From an uncultured Flavobacteriales bacterium (lineage in GTDB: Bacteria > Bacteroidota > Bacteroidia > Flavobacteriales_D > CALLUQ01): 43,397 bases of DNA. The notes beneath the pieces were generated by a model. The model was not told the origin of the DNA and did not search any database. It saw only the letters and a program-made list of their open reading frames with translations. The stretch spans positions 1-43,397 of the forward strand of contig CALLUQ010000052.1 of the NCBI GenBank assembly GCA_938010565.1. Reading direction: 5' to 3'. Shown here piece by piece: positions 24,451 through 33,307 of this stretch. The position numbers and the translations under genes are program-made. How positions within the stretch are numbered: position 1 is the stretch's first letter; each line of letters opens with the position of its first letter.

Positions 24451-25935
24451 ATGAAAGCACACAGGCTTATTCCTACGGAAAAAATTATTGAGCGTCTTCG
24501 TTATGAAAACCCATGGTGGATAACCAAGGAAATTCCGAAGACCTATAGCTCAATGTCAAAAAGACTATATTTTAATCTGTTTTATCCATTTGTTCTTGAA
24601 AGAAGCATCAAAAGAGCTTTGGTTCTAATGGGCCCCAGAAGAGTTGGCAAAACCGTGATGCTATTTCATTGCATCGAAGAACTACTGAAAGAAGGGGTAA
24701 ATCCTCACAAACTATTTTTTATTGGAATTGACAACCCTATTTATGTCAATTTAGGGTTGGAAGACATTTTAACTCTGTGTAAAGAATCTTTAGCTCTTCA
24801 GAACCTTAATGATTGTTATGTTTTTTTTGATGAGATACAATACTTGAAAGATTGGGAAAGACATTTAAAGGTATTGGTTGACTCATACCCTGGAACTAAA
24901 TTCATTGTTTCGGGTTCAGCAGCTGCAGCCCTGAAATGGCACAGTACAGAAAGCGGAGCTGGCAGATTTACTGATTTCCTTTTACCTCCTTTAACATTTC
25001 AGGAATATATCCATTTGAAAAAATTGGACCACTTAATTTATCAAAGTGATATTCAATACGGAGACAAGGATGTAGCGTATTGCCTGGCACATGACACGAA
25101 AGAACTAAACAAGGAATTTATCCATTATTTGAATTTTGGAGGATACCCGGAGGTTGTATTATCAGAAGAAATACAAAGTGATATGGGTAGATACGTAAAG
25201 AACGATATCGTTGACAAAGTATTACTAAGAGACTTGCCTAGCCTGTATGGAATAAAAGATGTTCAAGAGTTAAATCGATTCTTTACGTACATAGCTTACA
25301 ATACAGGAAATGAGTTTTCATATGAAGCAATGTCCAAAGAAAGTGGGATTCAAAAGGATACGTTAAAGAAGTATCTGGAATATTTAGAGGCAGTCTTTTT
25401 GATTAAAGTTTTAAATAAGGTAGGAGTCCATGCGAAAAGGTTAAAAAGAATAACAAGTTTCAAAGTATATCTAACCAACCCATCCCTTCGAACGGCCTTG
25501 TTTTCTCCAATAACTGAAACTGACCGGGAAATGGGAAACATGGTGGAAACGGCAATTCTTTCTCAATGGATGCATCGGGAGCAGCTGGACTTAACGTATG
25601 CAAGGTGGAAAGATGGTAGAAAAGAGGGAGAAGTAGACCTTGTATTAGTAGATGACAAAAGCTATAAGCCTGTTTGGGGAGTAGAGATTAAATGGAGCAA
25701 TAGATTTTTTGATAAACCTCAGGAGTTGAAAAGCTTAATAAACTTTTGCGTAGAAAATAGATTTCAATCGGCTGTTGCTACTTCAATTGATCGATTGGGA
25801 ATAAAAGAAATTCAGGATTTGAAATTCACTTTCATACCTGCTTCAATATATGCTTATAACATTGGTGAAATTACCCTGAAATTGAAACAAACGATCAAAA
25901 ATACGAAAGTAAAACACAGACCTAAGCTGCATTAA
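24451..25935 (+). CDS. AAA ATPase with DUF4143 nuclease-like C-terminus
   Basis: A 494-residue protein. Residues 61-68 (GPRRVGKT) are the Walker A motif and CYVFFDEIQ (122-130) is Walker B, followed by FIVSGSAAAAL (sensor region), as in the AAA_14 group. The C-terminal DUF4143 part contains a winged-helix-like section (around 270-320) and EVDLVLVDD (about 393-402) with VEIKWS (about 411-416), the D...ExK pattern of a PD-(D/E)xK fold. Proteins of this class are common accessory genes of uncertain function. The gene is visibly AT-richer than its neighbours and stands alone, which suggests transfer. ATG 24451 is preferred to a TTG two codons earlier. Confidence 0.88.
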   Translation: MKAHRLIPTEKIIERLRYENPWWITKEIPKTYSSMSKRLYFNLFYPFVLERSIKRALVLMGPRRVGKTVMLFHCIEELLKEGVNPHKLFFIGIDNPIYVNLGLEDILTLCKESLALQNLNDCYVFFDEIQYLKDWERHLKVLVDSYPGTKFIVSGSAAAALKWHSTESGAGRFTDFLLPPLTFQEYIHLKKLDHLIYQSDIQYGDKDVAYCLAHDTKELNKEFIHYLNFGGYPEVVLSEEIQSDMGRYVKNDIVDKVLLRDLPSLYGIKDVQELNRFFTYIAYNTGNEFSYEAMSKESGIQKDTLKKYLEYLEAVFLIKVLNKVGVHAKRLKRITSFKVYLTNPSLRTALFSPITETDREMGNMVETAILSQWMHREQLDLTYARWKDGRKEGEVDLVLVDDKSYKPVWGVEIKWSNRFFDKPQELKSLINFCVENRFQSAVATSIDRLGIKEIQDLKFTFIPASIYAYNIGEITLKLKQTIKNTKVKHRPKLH

Positions 25936-26042
25936 AGCTTATAAAGGAATTTCTCTCTGAATCTAAAAAACAAACGATAAAACAAGGGGTTAAAGGCTTC
26001 ATCGAATGTGTGAAAGAAAATGGACCTGATTTATTAAGTTAA
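25926..26042 (+). pseudogene. Gene remnant after the DUF4143 gene
   Basis: The frame starting just before the DUF4143 stop has no initiation codon. It encodes about 38 residues of protein-like sequence (LKLIKEFLSESKKQ to NGPDLLS) ending in TAA. It looks like the last part of a gene whose front has been lost. The family was not recognised. Confidence 0.4.
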
Positions 26043-26124
26043 AAAAGCGAAATGCCAACATTTTGCACTATATCCGGTGTTCGGGACTTCAACTCTAAAG
26101 CCATTGCCCGTGCCGGGCACACCA

Positions 26125-26153
26125 CAAAAAAGGGCACCTCAACCGAGGTGCCC
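26125..26153 (-). terminator. Terminator of the ATP synthase operon
   Basis: GGGCACCTC and GAGGTGCCC (26132-26140, 26145-26153) form a perfect 9-bp stem with a 4-base loop. On the minus strand it is followed by six T. It lies 41 bases after the atpG stop. Confidence 0.92.
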
Positions 26154-26194
26154 TTTGTGATGGTAATATAATAATCATTCGAGACCGAAAGGTA

Positions 26195-27073
26195 TTAGCC
26201 GGCCAATGCTTCGGCACCGCCAACAATCTCAAGAATCTCGTTGGTAATGGCTGCCTGACGTGCTTTGTTGTATGTCAGTTTGAGTTCGTGGAGCATGTCT
26301 CCTGCATTATCGGTTGCTTTGTGCATTGAAGTCATACGTGCGCCGTGTTCGGCAGCATGCGAATCCAGCATTGCTTTGAAGAGTTGTGTTTTTAATGATT
26401 TTGGGATCAGCTCCAACACAATGTCTTCTTTGTTGGGTTCAAAAATGTACTCCAACGACTGAGCCTTACTGCCTTCTTCCTGTTTGGGCGGAAGAATGGG
26501 GAGCATTTGCTCTTGCATCAGGTCTTGGCTGGCGGCGTTTTTGAACGCATTGTAAACCAACACCACTTTATCCACCTCTTTGTTTGCAAATTTCTTCATG
26601 ATGAGCTCCGCTACTTCCGAAACATTCCGGAAAGTGAGATCGCTGTAAAGGTTTTGCAGGTCGTGCGGATAATCATCTCCAACGATGTAAGGTGTTCTTT
26701 TCAACACATCCATCGCCTTTTTCCCAACAGGAAGGATCTTCACATTTTTATCGCTGTGGGCTTCAGCCATCCGAAGTGTGGCTTTGATGATGTTGTTGTT
26801 GAACCCCCCACAAAGACCTCTGTTTGATGTAATGGGTACCAGAAGCAGGTTTTTTACTTCCCGCTCTTCTGCATATCCGCCTTCCGAGGCATCCAGGCTG
26901 GAGCTGAGGTTGGAGAGGATCTCCTTTAATTTGCTGGCGTAAGGCCGCATTTGGACAATGGCATCCTGAGCCCTTTTCAGTTTTGCAGCCGATACCATTT
27001 TCATGGCAGAAGTAATCTGCATGGTAGAATTGACTGAACCGATCCTGTTGCGTATTTCCTTTAAGTTCGCCAT
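26195..27073 (-). CDS. atpG: ATP synthase F1 gamma subunit
   Basis: The central rotor shaft of F1, 292 residues. The N-terminal helix (LKEIRNRIGSVNSTMQITSAMKMVSAAKLKRAQ) and the C-terminal helix (MHKATDNAGDMLHELKLTYNKARQAAITNEI) are the conserved coiled-coil elements, with SNRGLCGGFN in the middle. It is the last gene of the operon. The beta and epsilon genes, which in many bacteria follow gamma, are not here. Confidence 0.97.
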   Translation of the reverse strand: MANLKEIRNRIGSVNSTMQITSAMKMVSAAKLKRAQDAIVQMRPYASKLKEILSNLSSSLDASEGGYAEEREVKNLLLVPITSNRGLCGGFNNNIIKATLRMAEAHSDKNVKILPVGKKAMDVLKRTPYIVGDDYPHDLQNLYSDLTFRNVSEVAELIMKKFANKEVDKVVLVYNAFKNAASQDLMQEQMLPILPPKQEEGSKAQSLEYIFEPNKEDIVLELIPKSLKTQLFKAMLDSHAAEHGARMTSMHKATDNAGDMLHELKLTYNKARQAAITNEILEIVGGAEALAG

Positions 27074-27136
27074 AACAAGCTATTTTGAAACGAAAAGCGA
27101 AGTTCGAAATATCGCACTTCGCTTTCCGGTCTGATT

Positions 27137-28714
27137 TTACTTAAATCTCTTAACAAGGTCTGCACAAACCGATTCGAGTGTACGGGTTACTTCCTCGGTA
27201 ATTTTACCTGCTTTCAGCGCATCCATTACATTGCGGTGCTGGTGGTTCATAACGCTGAGGAAGTCGCTTTCAAAGCCTTTTACTTTGTTTACTGGAACAT
27301 CCATCAACAAACCTTTGGTTCCGCAGTAAATGATCGCAACCTGATCTTCAACCGTCATGGGTGAGTTTTCATTTTGCTTCAAGATCTCCACGTTACGGGC
27401 TCCTTTTCCAATTACGGAAAGCGTGGCTGCATCCAGGTCAGAACCAAACTTTGCAAAGGCTTCCAATTCGCGGAACTGTGCTTGGTCGAGCTTTAAAGTA
27501 CCGGCAATTTTTTTCATCGATTTGATCTGAGCCGATCCTCCTACACGAGAAACAGAGATCCCTACGTTAATTGCCGGACGTACCCCCGAGTTGAACAAGT
27601 CAGACTCCAGGAAGATCTGTCCGTCCGTAATCGAAATTACGTTGGTAGGAATGTATGCGGAAACATCGCCGGCCTGCGTTTCAATGATCGGCAATGCGGT
27701 AAGAGACCCTCCTCCTTTTACTTTATCTTTCAAAGACTCAGGAAGGTCGTTCATGCCCTTTGCAATGGCATCGGATGCATTTACTTTGGCAGCACGTTCA
27801 AGCAATCTTGAGTGCAGGTAGAATACATCTCCCGGATACGCCTCACGTCCCGGAGGACGACGAAGGAGAAGGGAAACCTCGCGGTAAGCCACCGCTTGCT
27901 TGGAAAGGTCGTCATAAACGATCAAAGCAGGACGGCCCGTATCGCGGAAGTACTCGCCAATGGCTGCGCCGGTAAATGGAGAATAAAACTGCATCGGAGC
28001 AGGGTCGGAAGCGTTTGCTGCAACGATTACCGTATAGGGAAGTGCACCCGCTTCGTCTAATTTTTTAACAATGCCGGCAACGGTAGAACCTTTCTGACCG
28101 ATGGCAACATAAATACAGTATACAGGCTCCCCTGCATCATAAAACTCTTTCTGGTTGATGATGGTATCGATACAAACCGTGGTTTTTCCGGTTTGGCGGT
28201 CGCCAATGACCAACTCACGCTGACCACGACCCACAGGGATCATGGAATCGATGGCTTTGATACCGGTTTGAAGAGGTTCGTTTACCGGTTGACGGTAAAT
28301 AACACCCGGTGCTTTACGTTCGAGTGGCATTTCGTAGGTTTCGCCCTGGATGGGTCCTTTTCCATCAATAGGCTTACCGAGGGTGTTGACCACACGGCCC
28401 AGCATGCCTTCCCCTACTTTAACAGAGGCAATGGTTCCGGTACGTTTCACCGTATCGCCTTCACGAATACCAGTAGAAGTACCAAGAAGTACCGCACCTA
28501 CGTTGTCTTCTTCAAGGTTCAGAACGATCGCTTTCAGACCGCCGTCAAACTCGACAAGTTCTCCGGCTTGTACGCTTGAAAGACCGTAGATACGGGCAAT
28601 ACCGTCGCCCACCTGGAGTACAGTTCCCACTTCTTCCAGTTCAGCTTCCGATTTAAATCCGGAGAGTTGTTCTCTGAGGATCGCAGAAACTTCTGCAGGT
28701 TTTACATCAGCCAT
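27137..28714 (-). CDS. atpA: ATP synthase F1 alpha subunit
   Basis: The non-catalytic nucleotide-binding subunit of the F1 hexamer, 525 residues. It contains the Walker A motif GDRQTGKT (near residue 171), the Walker B region ALIVYDDL, and the alpha-family signature [13 protein letters not shown] with the arginine finger. It follows atpH (44-base gap) and precedes atpG (63 bases). Confidence 0.97.
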   Translation of the reverse strand: MADVKPAEVSAILREQLSGFKSEAELEEVGTVLQVGDGIARIYGLSSVQAGELVEFDGGLKAIVLNLEEDNVGAVLLGTSTGIREGDTVKRTGTIASVKVGEGMLGRVVNTLGKPIDGKGPIQGETYEMPLERKAPGVIYRQPVNEPLQTGIKAIDSMIPVGRGQRELVIGDRQTGKTTVCIDTIINQKEFYDAGEPVYCIYVAIGQKGSTVAGIVKKLDEAGALPYTVIVAANASDPAPMQFYSPFTGAAIGEYFRDTGRPALIVYDDLSKQAVAYREVSLLLRRPPGREAYPGDVFYLHSRLLERAAKVNASDAIAKGMNDLPESLKDKVKGGGSLTALPIIETQAGDVSAYIPTNVISITDGQIFLESDLFNSGVRPAINVGISVSRVGGSAQIKSMKKIAGTLKLDQAQFRELEAFAKFGSDLDAATLSVIGKGARNVEILKQNENSPMTVEDQVAIIYCGTKGLLMDVPVNKVKGFESDFLSVMNHQHRNVMDALKAGKITEEVTRTLESVCADLVKRFK

Positions 28715-28758
28715 AACTTTTATTTTTTGCAGCCGCCATTACCGGCTGCGTTTACGTA

Positions 28759-29313
28759 TCAAAATTGTGCAACATATCTATTTCTGGAGAATTCACCACG
28801 CAGGTCGGTCAATCTCCGGCTGAGGCTGGCATCGATCTGGCGGTCGCCAATGCGGACAATGAATCCGCCAATGATGCCTGCATCAATTTTTTCTATCAGT
28901 TGGATCTCTCCATTCACTTCGGTTTTCAACAAACCCAATACCTTTTTCTTGGTAGCATCATCCAAAGGTGCAGCAGAAGTAACCACTGCGATGGTAATGC
29001 CTTTAAAAGTATTGTACTGTGTTAAGAACTCTTCTGCAATTTCACCCAGAGCCATTTCCCTCCTTTTACGGTTGATAATGGATATAAATTCCGAAGTGAG
29101 CTGGGTAAGTTCTCCAGCAAATACGGCATTAAAAATCTGTTGTTTCTTATCGGATTTAACGATGGGGCTTTTGAGTAACAAGGCAAAGGCATGATCTTTA
29201 CAAGTTTTTGCAACCAATTGCATGTCTTTGTATACCTCTTCCAATTTGTTTTGCTCCTCGGCTAACCCAAGCAGTGATTTCGCATAACGTGTGGCTACTC
29301 TTGTCTGCTTCAT
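28759..29313 (-). CDS. atpH: ATP synthase F1 delta subunit
   Basis: Part of the peripheral stalk that links F1 alpha subunits to the membrane b dimer. The 184-residue protein begins with the family's RVATRYAKSLLGLAEEQ and ends with the typical GGFIVRIGDRQIDASLSRRLTDL. It starts seven bases after atpF. Confidence 0.95.
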   Translation of the reverse strand: MKQTRVATRYAKSLLGLAEEQNKLEEVYKDMQLVAKTCKDHAFALLLKSPIVKSDKKQQIFNAVFAGELTQLTSEFISIINRKRREMALGEIAEEFLTQYNTFKGITIAVVTSAAPLDDATKKKVLGLLKTEVNGEIQLIEKIDAGIIGGFIVRIGDRQIDASLSRRLTDLRGEFSRNRYVAQF

Positions 29314-29320
29314 GCTCCGA

Positions 29321-29815
29321 CTAATTTAAGTTGAGGTCTTCGATCAGGCTGTTTACCAAAGCTTTTTGCTTTTCATCGTTGCTCAAACGCTCTTTGATCA
29401 CTTTTTCGGCAATCTCGATGGAGAGTTGTGCAACCATGTTTTTGATCTCCGTTTGTGCTGCCCGTTTCTCGCTGCGTATTTCTTCGCGGGCACCGGCTAT
29501 TAAGCGGTCTGCTTCGGCTTTTGCATCACCTTTTGCTTTCCCTACGATGGTACCGTGGGTGTCGCGTGCTTCGGTAAGCATACGGTCGCGCTCTTCGCGG
29601 GCTTCTTTTAACAATTTTTCGTTGTCGGATTGAAGGCTGGCCATTTCCTGACGGGCTTTTTCTGCCTCAGCCAAAGCACCATCGATGTTTTCTTCGCGCT
29701 CTTTTAAAGCTTTCAGCATCGGCTTCCAAGCCGCTTTGCTCAGGATGAACAGCACAATGAGAAAGCTCAAGGTGGTCCAGAAAACCAGTCCTATTCCGGG
29801 AGTGATCAAATCCAT
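29321..29815 (-). CDS. atpF: ATP synthase Fo b subunit
   Basis: The peripheral-stalk subunit, 164 residues: one N-terminal membrane helix (about 5-27, GIGLVFWTTLSFLIVLFIL) and then a long charged coiled-coil helix. The length and the single b gene are usual for non-photosynthetic bacteria. It is separated from atpE by 104 bases that hold a large hairpin, whereas downstream genes are tightly packed. Confidence 0.95.
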   Translation of the reverse strand: MDLITPGIGLVFWTTLSFLIVLFILSKAAWKPMLKALKEREENIDGALAEAEKARQEMASLQSDNEKLLKEAREERDRMLTEARDTHGTIVGKAKGDAKAEADRLIAGAREEIRSEKRAAQTEIKNMVAQLSIEIAEKVIKERLSNDEKQKALVNSLIEDLNLN

Positions 29816-29858
29816 GCGTTACGGTTTTTGTATTGTTGTGTTTTTCAATTCGGTAGAA

Positions 29859-29929
29859 AACCGGCTTCCTGCCAACCGCAGGACAACCGGTTCTGTTTTT
29901 TTGCTGTTACAACCGTTCCTTAAAGGAAC
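29859..29929 (-). promoter_or_regulatory. Hairpins between atpE and atpF
   Basis: A perfect inverted repeat GTTCCTT-A-AAGGAAC (29915-29929) overlaps the atpE stop. A larger nested hairpin follows: AACCGG/CCGGTT (29859-29864 with 29887-29892) enclosing CCTGC/GCAGG. On the minus strand TTTTC follows. The structures could stabilise the atpE message or partly terminate transcription, giving more c subunit than the downstream subunits. Confidence 0.5.
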
Positions 29930-30162
29930 AGCACCAACAGACACAATACGATTGCGAAAAATACCGCACCTTCAACAAGTGCCGCAGCAACGATCATGTT
30001 AGCACGGATATCTCCGGTAGATTCCGGCTGACGAGCCATCGCCTCTAGGGCTGAACCACCAATACGTCCGATACCAACACCAGCTCCGAGAGCAGCAATA
30101 CCTGCACCAATACCGGCACCCATAACAGCAACTGCTTCAGCGAGAATGATCAAAAATTCCAT
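29920..30162 (-). CDS. atpE: ATP synthase Fo c subunit
   Basis: The ring-forming proteolipid, 80 residues in two membrane helices joined by the polar loop with ARQPE. The ion-carrying glutamate is in AALVEGAVFF on helix 2. It lacks the Ser/Thr after this glutamate that marks sodium-binding rings, which favours a proton-driven enzyme. It lies 36 bases after atpB. Confidence 0.96.
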   Translation of the reverse strand: MEFLIILAEAVAVMGAGIGAGIAALGAGVGIGRIGGSALEAMARQPESTGDIRANMIVAAALVEGAVFFAIVLCLLVLFL

Positions 30163-30198
30163 AATCTAAAAGTTTATATGGTTTGTTTATACCCTATG

Positions 30199-31281
30199 TT
30201 AATGATGAACTTCTTCTACTGCTGCTCCAAAGTACAAAGCGGAAAGCAGAACGAATACATACGCCTGAAGAAAGCCTACCAGCAATTCGAGGAAGTTCAT
30301 AAAAATTGAAAAAGCCATGGATACCACGGATACTCCGTAACCTGCTCCGGTGCTCATTTCTCCGAAAATGAAAATGAGGCTGGTAAATGCAAGAATGATA
30401 ATATGGCCTGCTGTAATGTTTGCAAACAAACGAAGCATAAGTACGATAGGCTTCGAAAGCACCCCGATGATCTCTATCGGTATCAGTAGCGGATACAAAG
30501 CAACGGGTACACCCGGTGGTGCAAAAATATGCCCCCAATAGTGTTTGTTGCCACTAAAGGAGGTGATGATGAATGTAAAAGATGCCAATACCATGGTAAC
30601 GGCAATGTTGCCCGTGAAATTCATCCCGCCAAGGAAGGGAATCAAACCCAAAAGGTTACCAAACCAGATGAAAAAGAACAACGTAAGCAGGAAAGGAACA
30701 TAACGTTGGTATTTATGTCCGATAGAGGGCCGGGCTACTTCTTCCGAAATGAAAAGCACCAGAGGCTCCACTGCCCTTACGATGCCCTTCTTAGGAGCTG
30801 CAATGCCATGCTTTTTATAGTGTTTGGCTGCGGCAATAAAGAGCATGAACATCATAAAAACCCCGAACAACATTCCGGAAACATTTTTGGTAATAGAGAA
30901 GTCGGCTACCTTTTCGTTGTGGGGGTGCCCGTCTTCAATATGCAATGCACCGTGATCCAGTTTATAAATCTTTTCGTGGAAAAGAGCATATCCGTTGTAC
31001 GCGTAATAGTGTTCTTTTGCATCACCGATCATTACTTCTTTTGGCTCACTGTGGTAGAAGTGTGAAGAAGAAAAGATCTTCAATCCATCATCATAAATGA
31101 TAATGGGTAAAGAAATGGAAACGCCATCCATTACATGGATCTCGTGTGCATCTTTTACGTGGTGAAGAATTGTTCCTCCCGGATCAAATTTTTCGCCTTT
31201 GCTGCTACCAGCCAGGGCAACAGAAGTTCCGGAAATAAAAAAAAGAAAAAAAGCAATTGTTTTGATCGCCGGTGTGTTCAT
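30199..31281 (-). CDS. atpB: ATP synthase Fo a subunit
   Basis: The stator channel subunit. The protein has 360 residues from the ATG at 31281, longer than the roughly 270 of E. coli. The extra part is an N-terminal signal-like segment (IKTIAFFLFFISGTSVALA) and a His-rich periplasmic region, as is usual in Bacteroidota. The essential arginine lies in LMLRLFANITAGHII. An ATG six codons upstream (31299) is also possible. It precedes atpE. Confidence 0.94.
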   Translation of the reverse strand: MNTPAIKTIAFFLFFISGTSVALAGSSKGEKFDPGGTILHHVKDAHEIHVMDGVSISLPIIIYDDGLKIFSSSHFYHSEPKEVMIGDAKEHYYAYNGYALFHEKIYKLDHGALHIEDGHPHNEKVADFSITKNVSGMLFGVFMMFMLFIAAAKHYKKHGIAAPKKGIVRAVEPLVLFISEEVARPSIGHKYQRYVPFLLTLFFFIWFGNLLGLIPFLGGMNFTGNIAVTMVLASFTFIITSFSGNKHYWGHIFAPPGVPVALYPLLIPIEIIGVLSKPIVLMLRLFANITAGHIIILAFTSLIFIFGEMSTGAGYGVSVVSMAFSIFMNFLELLVGFLQAYVFVLLSALYFGAAVEEVHH

Positions 31282-31449
31282 GTGTCTTGGAAGAACCATT
31301 GCAGGTGTTTAAATGTCACTATGCTCCTGATTTTCGACCGCAAAATTAGGTATTCTTCAGCGATTAAAAAACAAATGTCCTGTTTTTTTGAAAAGGATCC
31401 GGTGTATAGGGAATATTCGGTAAAAAAGCGGAAGGAGGAAAAGTGGATG

Positions 31450-31848
31450 TTACGAAGGGGTTTCCTTGTGTTTTTTGAGTACCCGTAACAAGGCCATTAC
31501 CTCCACTGTGGTATAAACAAAATAGAGGACCAGAAAACTCACTGCAAAAGGAACAATGTTGGTTTGTACAATGGCGATATACGCAAAAAGGTAAGCCAGC
31601 GACAAGAACATTTTCAGCCCGACGATGCCCATAAAAGAGGGCACAAATCGTTTTGGGTCTTTATTTTTCCCGGTTTTTACCAGGTAAAGGTGTATGAGTG
31701 CGGTAAGGCTATAAAAATAAAGGAAAAGCAGGTAGCATGAAAGGCCTGCCGGTTGGTGGAGCAGGCAGGTAAATATGACCCACATGGTACCGGCCAGAAA
31801 AACCGTGAAAAGCCCTAAAAATGTTAGAAATCGTACGTGGTGAGGCAT
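31450..31848 (-). CDS. Small four-helix membrane protein of the ATP synthase operon
   Basis: A 132-residue protein with four predicted membrane helices (about 5-27, 36-58, 72-93 and 97-118). I do not recognise the sequence. Its place between AtpZ and AtpB, where other bacteria have AtpI or AtpR, suggests an assembly or ion-uptake role for Fo. The stop of the atpZ gene lies one base before its start, so the two are probably translationally linked. A gap of about 150 bases separates it from atpB. Confidence 0.75.
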   Translation of the reverse strand: MPHHVRFLTFLGLFTVFLAGTMWVIFTCLLHQPAGLSCYLLFLYFYSLTALIHLYLVKTGKNKDPKRFVPSFMGIVGLKMFLSLAYLFAYIAIVQTNIVPFAVSFLVLYFVYTTVEVMALLRVLKKHKETPS

Positions 31849-31849
31849 G

Positions 31850-32125
31850 CTATTTTGAAATGTCCCTGATCACAACATACATGGCCAAACCTACTGAAAC
31901 CAGCACGAGTACCATCGTGAAAACGGGAAAAGAAAGTCCGAGATATTGATCGAGTTGTAAACCACCAAACGTTCCTGCAACAATAATGAGGGCCATTTTG
32001 GTTGCAATGCCGGTGTATTTATAGAAAGCGGAAACCTGTTTTCCGGAAGAAGGGTCAGGCGACTGCTGCTTCCCGGACTTTTGTTTTGGGTTTAACCGTT
32101 GCCGGCGCTTCTGTTGATCTGACAT
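31850..32125 (-). CDS. AtpZ/AtpI family protein
   Basis: A 91-residue protein: a basic, Gln/Lys-rich cytoplasmic head (residues 1-33) and two membrane helices (YTGIATKMALIIVAGTFGGL and FTMVLVLVSVGLAMYVVI). This is the AtpZ/AtpI layout; these proteins help ring assembly or supply magnesium or calcium ions to the synthase. With the ATG at 32125 (MSDQQKRRQ) the gene overlaps the 3' end of the bactofilin gene by 71 bases in another frame, an unusually long overlap. Confidence 0.82.
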   Translation of the reverse strand: MSDQQKRRQRLNPKQKSGKQQSPDPSSGKQVSAFYKYTGIATKMALIIVAGTFGGLQLDQYLGLSFPVFTMVLVLVSVGLAMYVVIRDISK

Positions 32126-32519
32126 TGCTTGTTCCTTTGCTTGCTGCTCCGCCCATATCCACCTGTGCATTGATCAAAGCTCCTGCTTCAACTTTCATTT
32201 TACCGGTTTTCACAGTGCCTTCGATTTTAGCGGTTCCTTTGAGAGAAAGCAACTCTTTAACCACCAGGTTACCGGTTACGAATCCTTCGAGGTCTGCATC
32301 GTTACAGGTGACCTCACCATCGATTACTCCGGAAGGACCGACCACCAGCCGGGCTTTGGTAAAGATGGTACCCGTTACGGTCCCATCAATCCGGATATTG
32401 CTATCAGAACGGATATCTCCCTTTATAGTAGTCCCTTCCACGATGCGGTTCAGGCGATCAGGGGAATTGTTTTCCTGTGTGCGGGTCATTCCATTATTGG
32501 TTCCCTTAAACATATTCAA
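32055..32519 (-). CDS. Bactofilin family protein
   Basis: A 154-residue polymer-forming cytoskeletal protein. The core (about residues 24-130) is a run of short beta-helix repeats rich in Gly and Val (NRIVEGTTIKGDIRSDSNIRI and similar), flanked by flexible ends. Bactofilins make non-nucleotide filaments involved in cell shape, stalks or envelope synthesis. It is the first gene of the ATP synthase transcript, with the promoter directly upstream. The start could be ATG 32519 or 32513. Confidence 0.92.
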   Translation of the reverse strand: MNMFKGTNNGMTRTQENNSPDRLNRIVEGTTIKGDIRSDSNIRIDGTVTGTIFTKARLVVGPSGVIDGEVTCNDADLEGFVTGNLVVKELLSLKGTAKIEGTVKTGKMKVEAGALINAQVDMGGAASKGTSNVRSTEAPATVKPKTKVREAAVA

Positions 32520-32535
32520 AAAGCTTTAAGACAAA

Positions 32536-32543
32536 CAAATGTA
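32536..32543 (-). promoter_or_regulatory. -7 element of the bactofilin/ATP synthase operon promoter
   Basis: TACATTTG on the minus strand fits TAnnTTTG and predicts a leader of about 13-19 bases before the bactofilin start. It appears to be the only clear promoter for the whole operon. Confidence 0.55.
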
Positions 32544-33307
32544 CAAATAAAAACAATGGTGATAAAAGAGAGCCTTAATTGAGGGCAAACGCATTCATGC
32601 TTTGGGCAGCCCTTCCGGACCCAAGATATTATTACTATTTCCAATAGGTAAGGTAAGCCCCATTAGGCAACGGTTGCCCAAGGCATAAAAAGGCACTGTC
32701 CTTTTGCAAATCAATAGACACCATCATTCCCACTTCTGATAACAAACCCTTAAAGCGAGATACGGCCTGTCAAAAACGAAAAAAGAAGTTTAGAAAAGCA
32801 GCGATAGAACCGGTGACTGGTTAGCTGAAATCCGACTTTAGAATGGTGCAAAATCATTTGCATGGAGAACAATTACCGCAAATCAATGCTTTTTCAGGCT
32901 GCCACCGGATAGAGCCCGAAGAAAATGAAAAACAAAAGCATCCTTTTTTGACTTTTAATGGGAAGCCATCGCAAAACCGCATCTTTCAACCAAAATTTTC
33001 AGGCCATAAAAATATTTTGGGGGCTATTTTCAACATTAAAAACAGGACCCATTACAATAAAAGTTGTTGTCGTTAGCTTTTTTCAGGAAGGGTTTGTTAA
33101 TTCAAAGATCAGTAAAGCAAACATACCGCATAAAATTTTACACCCCCGAAACACTTAATTTGTTTGATTACAACGCTTTAGCATAACCTTCAGTTGCGTA
33201 TTAATAGGCTTAAATTTTGGCTCTATCTTCTAACATTCGCAATCTCGGGCAGATCCGGGCGGGGTTAGACCTGCCGTAATTGCGGAATATATGGTTGTAT
33301 GCCGTTT
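32544..33307. other. AT-rich non-coding stretch in an accessory patch
   Basis: About 760 bases without a credible gene; a 77-codon plus-strand frame at 32843-33076 has no recognisable features. The stretch looks like decayed or foreign DNA: low GC, many short A and T runs, and imperfect repeats such as GCATAACCTTCAGTTGCG near 33181. Confidence 0.4.

Noticed and set aside
32843-33076. 77-codon frame in the AT-rich patch before the cysteine-synthase homologue
   Set aside because: Low-complexity composition with His, Asn and Lys excess, no start signals and no similarity recognised.
33170-33260. Possible integron attC-like recombination site (GCATAAC and GTTATGC motifs)
   Set aside because: The core motifs only partly fit RYYYAAC/GTTRRRY, no paired inner sites were found, and no integrase is in the window.
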